In this document: piece after piece, positions 1-5,492 of the stretch
How positions within the stretch are numbered: the first letter of the stretch is position 1
Layout: every line of letters begins with the position of its first letter
NCBI GenBank assembly: GCA_016200675.1
Contig: JACQEH010000220.1
Span: 1-8,136 of the forward strand
Length of the DNA stretch: 8,136 nt
Direction: 5' to 3'
Source of the DNA: Chloroflexota bacterium
GTDB taxonomy: Bacteria > Chloroflexota > Limnocylindria > Limnocylindrales > CSP1-4
The notes under the pieces: model-generated
The model's input: the letters and a program-made list of their open reading frames with translations, nothing else
Database searches by the model: none
What the model was told of the DNA's origin: nothing
Program-made: the position numbers and the translations under genes

Positions 1-127
1 CGGCGACCGGATCGAGGTCGCCGGGCTCACCCTGACCGTCGAATCGACAGACGGCCGGCGCGTCGGCAAGGTCCTCGTGGCCAGGCGGCCGAGGGAGCCC
101 GGCGACCCCGGCGACGACGAGCGGTGA
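1..127 (+). CDS. C-terminal end of a HlyC/CorC-family transporter (partial)
   Basis: Only the last 41 codons are inside the window, read from base 2 and ending in TGA at 125-127. The peptide begins GDRIEVAGLTLTVESTDGR and continues GRRVGKVLVARRP, followed by a short acidic, Gly/Pro-rich tail. This pattern (G-D-x-[IV]-E-x-x-G-L-x-[LF]-x-V, then G-R-R-[IV]-x-x-V-x-V) is typical of the transporter-associated (CorC_HlyC) domain. That domain closes proteins with an N-terminal DUF21 membrane domain and a CBS pair, which are linked to Mg2+/Co2+ efflux or membrane homeostasis. The membrane and CBS parts lie outside the window, so the family call rests on this short C-terminus alone. The gene runs tail to tail into the polyprenyl synthase with 24 bp between the stop codons; I see no convincing terminator in that gap. 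Confidence 0.6.
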   Translation, partial: GDRIEVAGLTLTVESTDGRRVGKVLVARRPREPGDPGDDER

Positions 128-151
128 TGTCGATCTCGGGGCGGGGGCGGC

Positions 152-1177
152 TCAGGCGGCGATCACCCGGACGATGATCTCCTCGAGGCGGGCGCGGGCT
201 TCCGGGAGGACGACGCCCGCCGCGTCGAGCTCGGCGAGGGCCCGGTCGCGGTGGAGTCGCGCCTGCGTCCGGGTGAACGCGTCGGCGCCCGTCCGCTCCA
301 GGATCGTGACGATCTCCGCGACCGTCGCGGCCGTCGGGGCGCGGTCGGCGTAGAGGGCGCCCAGGCGCTCGCGATCCTCTGGACCGGCGTGCTCGAAGGC
401 GTAGATGACAGGCAGGGTCTTCTTGCGACGGGCGACGTCGGTCGGCTCCTTGCCGGTCGCCTGCTCCTCGCCCCAGATCCCCAGCAGGTCGTCGTTGATC
501 TGGAAGGCGAGTCCGAGGTCCCAGCCGAAGGCCCGGTAGCGGCCGATGACGTGCTCGTCGTCGGTCGCCAGGAGCGCGCCGGCCTCGATCGACGCGGCGA
601 TCAGGGCCGCGGTCTTCCGCCCGATCATGTCGAAGTAGAGCTCGACGGACATGACCCCGTCGGTCTCGCTCGTGGCGATGTCGATGTACTGGCCCTCGCA
701 GAGCGCGACGCAGGTCTCGTCGTAGAGGCGCATCAGGCGGAGGACCTTGTGATCGCTGAAGCCGAGGTCGGTCAGGCGATGGAGGGCCACTCGGCTGAGG
801 CTGAAGAGCATGTCCCCGGTGTTGATCGCCTGGGGCACGCCGTGGAGGCTCCAGAGGGTCGGCCGGTGGCGCCGCTCGCGGTCGCCGTCCTCGATGTCGT
901 CGTGGACGAGGCTGAAGTTGTGGCCCAGCTCCACGGCCGCGGCGCCGGGCAGAGCCGCCCGGTGGTCGCCGGTGATCGAGGCGTACGCGAGGAGCCCCAG
1001 GAGGGGCCGCATCCGCTTGCCCGAGAGGCCGTTCGTGCCGTCCAGCCCGAGGTGGTAGCGGCACTGCTCGTAGACGCCCGCGGTCGAGGGGTCGCGATCC
1101 TGGACGAGGCTGAGGATCTCCGCCTCGGTATCGGCGATGAGCTGGCCGAGATCGAGCTCGTGGGTCGCGGTCGACAT
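152..1177 (-). CDS. Polyprenyl (geranylgeranyl/farnesyl-type) diphosphate synthase
   Basis: A trans-isoprenyl diphosphate synthase of 341 residues, normal for the family. It should condense isopentenyl diphosphate onto an allylic diphosphate in the cytosol, supplying precursors for carotenoids, quinone side chains or other terpenoids. Visible motifs in order: GKRMRP (53-58), which binds the isopentenyl diphosphate; the first Asp-rich motif DDIED (93-97) followed by the Arg pair of the DGDRERR segment; GQYIDI (162-167); the GRKTA lysine (188); and the second Asp-rich region FQINDDLLG (225-233), then a GKEPTD stretch (242-247) and KK (252-253). The second motif reads DDLLG rather than DDxxD; this form is common among short-chain synthases. 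Chain length cannot be read safely from sequence. I chose the ATG at 1177 because MSTATHELDLGQL is a typical N-terminus; an open frame continues upstream to 1738 but overlaps recO. No ribosome binding site precedes the ATG. The gene is divergent from recO. Confidence 0.9.
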   Translation of the reverse strand: MSTATHELDLGQLIADTEAEILSLVQDRDPSTAGVYEQCRYHLGLDGTNGLSGKRMRPLLGLLAYASITGDHRAALPGAAAVELGHNFSLVHDDIEDGDRERRHRPTLWSLHGVPQAINTGDMLFSLSRVALHRLTDLGFSDHKVLRLMRLYDETCVALCEGQYIDIATSETDGVMSVELYFDMIGRKTAALIAASIEAGALLATDDEHVIGRYRAFGWDLGLAFQINDDLLGIWGEEQATGKEPTDVARRKKTLPVIYAFEHAGPEDRERLGALYADRAPTAATVAEIVTILERTGADAFTRTQARLHRDRALAELDAAGVVLPEARARLEEIIVRVIAA

Positions 1178-1186
1178 CGTCGCCGC

Positions 1187-1192
1187 AGTGTA
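1187..1192 (-). promoter_or_regulatory. Candidate -10 element of the polyprenyl synthase gene
   Basis: On the minus strand TACACT (four of six matches to TATAAT) ends nine bases before the ATG at 1177. A transcript starting there would have a leader of about three bases, which agrees with the lack of a Shine-Dalgarno sequence. I see no good -35 hexamer. This is inference from one short match. Confidence 0.25.
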
Positions 1193-1199
1193 GCGGGCC

Positions 1200-1229
1200 G
1201 TGAGCAAACGTGCGCGGTGCGAGTAGCCT
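1200..1229 (+). promoter_or_regulatory. Weak candidate promoter upstream of recO
   Basis: GTGAGC (1200-1205, three of six matches to TTGACA) and TAGCCT (1224-1229, three matches, in the TAnnnT pattern) are separated by 18 bp in the divergent intergenic region. Transcription from here would give recO a leader of about 77 bases containing the GC-rich hairpin at 1251-1275. A second option is TACCGT at 1301-1306, which would make the recO transcript leaderless. Confidence 0.2.
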
Positions 1230-1250
1230 GTTGTGGAGGGAACCATTCGC

Positions 1251-1275
1251 GGGGGCGCGGGCGTGGCACGCCCCC
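1251..1275 (+). promoter_or_regulatory. GC-rich hairpin in the recO leader
   Basis: GGGGGCG (1251-1257) pairs perfectly with CGCCCCC (1269-1275) around an 11-base loop. A competing fold pairs GGGCGT (1259-1264) with ACGCCC (1268-1273) around a GGC loop. The two stems share bases and cannot form together. No T-tract follows, so a standard intrinsic terminator is unlikely. The hairpin sits 38-62 bases before the recO ATG and could be a leader or attenuator structure, or simply a result of high GC content. Confidence 0.35.
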
Positions 1276-1312
1276 GGCCCCTGTCGTGCAGGTCCGGTGG
1301 TACCGTCCGGTC

Positions 1313-2101
1313 ATGCCGGTCCCGCATCGCTACACCACGGATGCGATCGTCCTGACGCGCTTCGACTACGGCGAGGCGGATCGAATCCTGACCCTCCTGA
1401 CGCCGGGGTCCGGCAAGATCAAGGCGATCGCGAAGGGCATCCGGCGGCAGAAGTCCCGCATCGGGGGAAGCCTGGAACCCTTCGCCGAGCTGCGCCTCGC
1501 CCTCGCCCACGGCCGGACCTTCGACGTCGTGACGCAGGTCGAGGTCATCCACCCCTGGCTGCACCTGCGGGACGACCTCGTGTCCTTCGGGACGGCCGAA
1601 TACCTGGCCGAGATGGCCGACCGGACGCAGGAAGAGCGCCACGCCGCCGAGTCGGTGTACGTGCTCCTGAAGCGCGGCTACGAGCTCCTCGATGCGGGCA
1701 TGGCCGCGGGTCGCGTCGCCCGCTGGTTCGAGATGCACCTGGCCGACGAGCTGGGCATCCGGCCCGAGGTCGACCGCTGCGTGGAGTGCGGCCGCCTCCT
1801 GGAGGCCGACGAGCGCTATCGCTGGGTGCCGCCGCTCGGCGGGGTCCTGTGCGAGCGCGACCCGGGGCCGCCGCAGGGAATCGCGGGGCTGTCGCTGGAG
1901 GCCCTCAAGGTGCTCAAGGCCTACCAGCGCATGGACGTCGAGGCGCTCGCGGCGCTCCGGGTCCGGCCGGAAGTTGAAGCGGAGGTGGAAGCCGCGATGC
2001 GGGCGTTCCTCTCCTACACCCTGGACCGGTCGCCGCGGTCGCTCGCCTTCCTCGACGAGGTCCGGGCAGGCCAGCGGGCCCGAGCGGACCTGCTGACGTG
2101 A
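1313..2101 (+). CDS. recO: DNA repair protein RecO
   Basis: RecO acts with RecF and RecR to load RecA onto SSB-coated single-stranded DNA during gap repair, and it can anneal DNA strands. The 262-residue product fits the family (E. coli about 242). The N-terminal OB-fold (about 1-80) contains the hallmark AIVLTRFDYGEADRILTLLT (11-30), then KGIRRQKSRIGGSLEPF (41-57). A helical domain follows, with a zinc-type site beginning CVEC (156-159) and continuing GGVLCERD (176-183). The usual fourth cysteine is Asp183 here. The C-terminus has a typical RSPRSLAFLDEV segment. The ATG at 1313 puts this N-terminus in register. No clear Shine-Dalgarno sequence precedes it. The TGA stop overlaps the GTG start of the next gene (GTGA), which indicates translational coupling. 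The open frame extends upstream to 251, but that part is antisense to the polyprenyl synthase. Confidence 0.93.
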   Translation: MPVPHRYTTDAIVLTRFDYGEADRILTLLTPGSGKIKAIAKGIRRQKSRIGGSLEPFAELRLALAHGRTFDVVTQVEVIHPWLHLRDDLVSFGTAEYLAEMADRTQEERHAAESVYVLLKRGYELLDAGMAAGRVARWFEMHLADELGIRPEVDRCVECGRLLEADERYRWVPPLGGVLCERDPGPPQGIAGLSLEALKVLKAYQRMDVEALAALRVRPEVEAEVEAAMRAFLSYTLDRSPRSLAFLDEVRAGQRARADLLT

Positions 2102-2523
2102 TCTTCGACCCGAGCGGCGAGCCGGGAGCGCACGCCCTCGATCGGCTCGCCCGCGACATGATCGGGTGTCTCACGACGGTGACCCCCGACGGCCAGCCCC
2201 AGCCGATGCCCGTCTGGTTCGCCTGGCTGGACGGCGAGATCCTCGTCTACGGCGACCATCGGGCGAGGCGGAACGCCAACCTCGAGGCCAACCGGAAGGT
2301 CTCGTTCCACGTCGGCGACAATGGCTCGGGCGGGGACATCGTCGTCGTCGAAGGCGAGGCGCGCATCGACCCCGACGACCCGGCTGTCGGGGACAACCCG
2401 GCCTACCTCGGGAAGTACGCCGCCGGGATCGATCGGTGGCTCGACGGACCGGCCGCGATGGGGCAGGTCTACAGCACGCCGATCCGGATCACCCCCACCC
2501 GCGGAGTGGCCTTCCCGGCGTAG
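2098..2523 (+). CDS. PPOX-fold (split beta-barrel) FMN- or F420-dependent oxidoreductase
   Basis: A 141-residue protein of the pyridoxamine 5'-phosphate oxidase-like fold, usually a homodimer binding FMN or the deazaflavin F420 between subunits. Visible signatures are the first strand pair GCLTTVTPDGQPQPMPVWFAW (23-43), the G-E-I-L-V-Y-G segment (46-52), the cofactor-contacting stretch HRARRNANLEANRKVSF (54-70), the VVVEGEARI strand (82-90), and the closing strand PIRITPTRGVAF (128-139). The K/R-x-x-N-L-x-x-[DN]-x-x-V pattern and small size resemble the F420-dependent FDOR-B group of Actinobacteria and Chloroflexota better than PdxH, which is over 200 residues. Cofactor and substrate cannot be decided from sequence. 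The GTG start at 2098 overlaps the recO stop; the next possible start, ATG at 2158, would remove the first helix. Co-transcription with recO is very likely, but a functional link to repair is unproven. Confidence 0.82.
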   Translation: MIFDPSGEPGAHALDRLARDMIGCLTTVTPDGQPQPMPVWFAWLDGEILVYGDHRARRNANLEANRKVSFHVGDNGSGGDIVVVEGEARIDPDDPAVGDNPAYLGKYAAGIDRWLDGPAAMGQVYSTPIRITPTRGVAFPA

Positions 2524-2537
2524 CGTGGCTCCCGCTC

Positions 2538-2546
2538 TGCTAGGAT
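2538..2546 (+). promoter_or_regulatory. Candidate extended -10 promoter for glyQS
   Basis: TGCTAGGAT (2538-2546) carries the TGn extension and TAGGAT, four of six matches to TATAAT, in the 87-bp gap between the PPOX gene and glyQS. The position 17 bp upstream is GCGTAG, not a -35 match, so it would rely on the extended -10. The leader would be about 58 bases. It may give glyQS expression independent of recO. Confidence 0.35.
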
Positions 2547-2597
2547 CGGCCTCCCGAGGTCCCCGACCCGCGATCGTCCATGCCACGGCCGGTCGAC

Positions 2598-2605
2598 AGG
2601 AGGAG
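2598..2605 (+). promoter_or_regulatory. Strong ribosome binding site of glyQS
   Basis: AGGAGGAG ends five bases before the GTG at 2611. It is the strongest Shine-Dalgarno sequence I see in the window and settles the choice of the GTG start. Confidence 0.8.
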
Positions 2606-2610
2606 CGCAC

Positions 2611-4023
2611 GTGACCGACTCTCCCGTCCACGATCCGAACGACGTCGCGGCTGCCGTGCCCGACCTCGAGACGATCGTCAGTCTTTCGAAGCGGCGCGGC
2701 TTCGTCTTCCAGAGCTCCGAGATCTACGGCGGCATCAATGCCGTCTGGGATTACGGGCCGCTCGGCGTGGAGCTGAAGAACAACGTCAAGCGCGCCTGGT
2801 GGAAGTCGATGGTCCAGGAGCGCGACGACATCGTGGGTCTCGATGCCGGGATCCTCATGCACCCCCAGGTCTGGGTCACGTCCGGCCACGTCGGGTCGTT
2901 CAGCGACCCGCTCGTCGAGTGCGGGACCTGCCGGCGCCGCTACCGCCTCGACGAGCTGCCGGGCGCCGAGGGCCTGAGCGTCACGGACCTGGCCGATCCG
3001 ACGGTCATCGAGCGCTTCAGGCTCATCTGCCCCAACGACGGGGGACCGCTTTCGGCGCCGCGGCGCTTCAACCTCATGTTCCAGACGTTCATGGGGCCCG
3101 TCCAGGACGACGCCTCGATCGTCTACTTCCGGCCCGAGACCGCCCAGGGCAGCTACGTCAACTTCAAGAACATCCAGCAGAGCTCGCGGAAGAAGATCCC
3201 CTTCGGCATCGCCCAGATCGGGAAGAGCTTCCGGAACGAGATCAGCCCCGGCAACTTCGTCTTCCGGATGCGCGAGTTCGAGCAGATGGAGATGCAGTAC
3301 TTCGTCCGGCCGGGGGACGCGGCCACGGCCGCCTTTGACGACTGGCTCCCGCGGCGGCTGGCGTGGTACGGCCAGTACGGCGTGGCGCCCGAGCGGCTCC
3401 GCCTCCGCGAGCACGCGAAGGACGAGCTCGCCCACTACGCCAGGAAGGCCGTCGACGTGGAGTACCGCTTCCCGTTCGGCTGGAAGGAGCTCGAGGGCGT
3501 CCACAACCGGGGCGACTTCGACCTCTCCCGCCATGCCGCGGCCTCGGGCGAGAACCTCGAGTACTTCGATCCGGCGACGGAGGAGCACTTCATCCCCTGG
3601 ATCGTCGAGACCGCTGCCGGCGCCGACCGCGCCGCGTTCACGTTCCTCATCGACGCCTACCGGGAGGAGGAGGTCCGCGGCGAGCGGCGCGTCTCCCTGT
3701 CCCTCCACCCCGACCTGGCGCCCTACAAGGTCGCCGTCCTGCCGCTTCTCAAGAAGCGGCCCGAGATCGTGGAGCTCTGCCACCGGATCCTGGCCGACCT
3801 GAAGCGGGACCTCATGGCCGTCTACGACGATACGGCCGCGATCGGCAAGCTCTACCGGCGCCAGGACGAGATCGGCACGCCCTGGTGCGTGACCGTCGAC
3901 GTCGACTCCCTCGAGGACATGGCCGTCACGGTCCGCGACCGTGACACGATGACCCAGGAGCGGATCCCGGTCGACGGCGTCAAGCGCGCCATCCTCGATC
4001 GGATGGAATCCGCCAGGTCCTGA
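2611..4023 (+). CDS. glyQS: Glycyl-tRNA synthetase, homodimeric class II type
   Basis: Charges tRNA-Gly with glycine using ATP in the cytosol. This is the single-chain alpha-2 enzyme (also named glyS), not the alpha/beta type of E. coli. At 470 residues it is normal (Staphylococcus about 463, Thermus about 506). In order: an N-terminal segment with FVFQSSEIYGGINAVWDYGPLG (31-52); a zinc-type insertion with CGTC (104-107) and CPND (140-143); FRPETAQG (173-180); class II motif 2 as FRNEISPG (207-214) and REFEQMEM (221-228); GWKELEGVHNRGDFDL (290-305) of the glycine site; motif 3 IVETAAGADRAAFTFLIDAY (331-350) with Arg340; and the anticodon-binding domain from DLAPYKVAVLPLL (368-380) to the end, including YRRQDEIGTPWCVTVD (415-430). 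No key residue is missing, though the fourth ligand of the insertion is Asp143. It follows recO and the PPOX gene after 87 bp and is followed within five bases by an FAD oxidoreductase. Confidence 0.97.
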   Translation: MTDSPVHDPNDVAAAVPDLETIVSLSKRRGFVFQSSEIYGGINAVWDYGPLGVELKNNVKRAWWKSMVQERDDIVGLDAGILMHPQVWVTSGHVGSFSDPLVECGTCRRRYRLDELPGAEGLSVTDLADPTVIERFRLICPNDGGPLSAPRRFNLMFQTFMGPVQDDASIVYFRPETAQGSYVNFKNIQQSSRKKIPFGIAQIGKSFRNEISPGNFVFRMREFEQMEMQYFVRPGDAATAAFDDWLPRRLAWYGQYGVAPERLRLREHAKDELAHYARKAVDVEYRFPFGWKELEGVHNRGDFDLSRHAAASGENLEYFDPATEEHFIPWIVETAAGADRAAFTFLIDAYREEEVRGERRVSLSLHPDLAPYKVAVLPLLKKRPEIVELCHRILADLKRDLMAVYDDTAAIGKLYRRQDEIGTPWCVTVDVDSLEDMAVTVRDRDTMTQERIPVDGVKRAILDRMESARS

Positions 4024-4028
4024 CGGTC

Positions 4029-5456
4029 GTGGCCCGTCATCGCGCCATCGATCCGAGCGGAGGGGCTTCGGCCGCCTACGAGGACCAGCCGAGTCGCTCG
4101 CCGTGGATCGCCCAGCTCGCACCCGATGGGCCGCCCCGCCCGCTCGAGGCGGATGCGCGGGCTGACGTCGCTATCGTGGGGGCGGGGATCGCCGGCATCG
4201 CCACGGCGTTCTTCACCCTCCGCTCGACACCGCTGAGCGTGATCGTCCTGGAGCGGGACCGGGTCGCGCGGGGCGCCACGGGCCGCAACGCGGGCCAGCT
4301 GACGACGTACTTCGAGCGGCCGCTCCACGACATCGCGCGGGAGTTCGGGGCCGACCTCGCCATCGAGGGCCAGCGCGCCTTCGACGGTGCCCACGACCTC
4401 CTCGACCTGATGGCCGCCGAGGCCGGGGCGACCGTCCGGGTGGAGCGCTTCACCGGGCACATGGGGATGTTCAGCCGCAACCACGTCCTGGTCCATCTGC
4501 GGAACAACGCCCTGCGCCGGGACGGCGGCCTCCCGATCGAGGCGTGCGTCATCTCCGAGGACGCGGAGTTCCTGGCGGCGGTCCCCGCGGCCCATCGCGA
4601 CCTGTACTCGGTGGTCCCGCAGGCCCAGGTCCGAGAGCTCCTGGAGACGGATGACGACCGCTACCGGGCCGTACTCTCCGACCGCAAGGGATGTGCCAAC
4701 AGCGGCGCCCTGGTCCAGCAGGTCCTGGGGCATCTCGAGGCCCGGTACGCCAATCGCTTCCGGTATGTCGACTGCACCCGGGTCGACAAGATCATCGTGG
4801 GCTCGGATGACGTCCGGCTCGAGGCCGGGGGTCACGGAGTGACGGCGTCGCGGGCCGTCCTCTGCACGAACGGCTTCACCGAGCACGTCGTCGAGGATCC
4901 CACCGGGCGGCGGGTCGAGCTCCATCCCGACCAGCGCGTGGTCGGCACGATCGGCTTCATGACCGCGTTCTTCGAGGAGCACCGCCGGGCGCCGGCGGCC
5001 ATGAGCTACATCCGGAACACCACGATCGGCGGCTCGACCCCGTACGTCTACGTGACCCGCCGGACCTACGACCGGCCCGGGGATACCGTGACCCTGACCT
5101 GCATGGGTGGCCCGGAGTGGCCGTTCGAGGGCTCGTGGAACGCGGACCTGCCGTTCCCGGGGCCGCTGCTCGGAGAGATGGACGCGCAGGTCCGGCCGTT
5201 TGCCCAGCCGGCCCGGCTGCCGGGCCTCCCATACGACTTCCAGTGGCACGGGCTCATGGGCTACATGGACGGCCGGGTCCGGGTGATCGGCGCCCACCCC
5301 CGCCACGGGCGCCTCCTCTACAACCTGGGCTGCAACGGGGTCGGTTTCCTGCCCTCCATCCACGGCGGGCGACAGATCTCGCGACTCCTCGGGGGCGAGC
5401 GCCTGCCGCCGAGCATCTTCGATCCGCGCGAGGCCCCGGCGGACGCGCAGGGATGA
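4029..5456 (+). CDS. DAO-family FAD-dependent oxidoreductase (PuuB/OrdL-like)
   Basis: A 475-residue flavoenzyme of the D-amino-acid oxidase superfamily, expected to oxidise a C-N bond of an amino acid or amine with FAD; the substrate is unknown. Residues 1-46 form a leader with SPWIAQL and PPRPLEADARAD, as in gamma-glutamylputrescine-oxidase-like proteins. Next comes the Rossmann motif VAIVGAGIAGIATA (47-60), with Glu75 (LERD) for the ribose, and then GATGRNAGQL (82-91), a variant of the family signature ASGRNGGQ. The C-terminal FAD region is HGLMGYMDGRVRVIG (407-421) followed by NLGCNGVGFLPSIHGGRQI (432-450). There is no signal peptide or transmembrane segment, so it should be cytosolic. 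The GTG at 4029 lies five bases after the glyQS stop and only a weak AGGT precedes it, which suggests coupling to glyQS. It is not a ThiO, SoxA or GlpD that I can name. The family call is firm; the function is open. Confidence 0.85.
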   Translation: MARHRAIDPSGGASAAYEDQPSRSPWIAQLAPDGPPRPLEADARADVAIVGAGIAGIATAFFTLRSTPLSVIVLERDRVARGATGRNAGQLTTYFERPLHDIAREFGADLAIEGQRAFDGAHDLLDLMAAEAGATVRVERFTGHMGMFSRNHVLVHLRNNALRRDGGLPIEACVISEDAEFLAAVPAAHRDLYSVVPQAQVRELLETDDDRYRAVLSDRKGCANSGALVQQVLGHLEARYANRFRYVDCTRVDKIIVGSDDVRLEAGGHGVTASRAVLCTNGFTEHVVEDPTGRRVELHPDQRVVGTIGFMTAFFEEHRRAPAAMSYIRNTTIGGSTPYVYVTRRTYDRPGDTVTLTCMGGPEWPFEGSWNADLPFPGPLLGEMDAQVRPFAQPARLPGLPYDFQWHGLMGYMDGRVRVIGAHPRHGRLLYNLGCNGVGFLPSIHGGRQISRLLGGERLPPSIFDPREAPADAQG

Positions 5457-5462
5457 GGACGC

Positions 5463-5492
5463 GGCCGGGAGGCCGTCCCGCTCCGGGGCGGG
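5463..5492. terminator. Two small hairpins in the convergent gap
   Basis: The 36 bp between the FAD oxidoreductase stop and the nfnB stop hold GGCC-GGGA-GGCC (5463-5474) with a GNRA-type loop, then CCCGC (5477-5481) pairing with GCGGG (5488-5492) around six bases. Both are symmetrical enough to act on either strand. No T-tract follows on either strand, so a bidirectional terminator role is only suggested by position. Confidence 0.35.

Noticed and set aside
128..151. Terminator in the first convergent gap.
   Set aside because: The 24 bases are G-rich without a stable inverted repeat or T-tract.
251..1312. Upstream extension of the recO frame by 354 codons.
   Set aside because: It is entirely antisense to the polyprenyl synthase and its divergent region, and RecO proteins start at the family position reached from 1313.
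1178..1738. Upstream extension of the polyprenyl synthase frame by 187 codons.
   Set aside because: It overlaps recO on the opposite strand, and the family N-terminus fits the ATG at 1177.
2524..2610. A glycine T-box or other riboswitch before glyQS.
   Set aside because: Only 87 bases are available and no T-box core is present in this gap; the strong AGGAGG and a possible extended -10 explain it adequately.
2014..4122. A 702-codon open frame on the minus strand opposite the PPOX gene and glyQS.
   Set aside because: It is antisense to two well-supported genes, gives an Arg/Asp/Val-rich product with no recognisable motif, and is expected where third codon positions are almost all G or C.
3852..5363. 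A 503-codon minus-strand open frame opposite the FAD oxidoreductase.
   Set aside because: It has the composition of a frame shadow and no domain pattern, while the plus strand has clear FAD-binding motifs.
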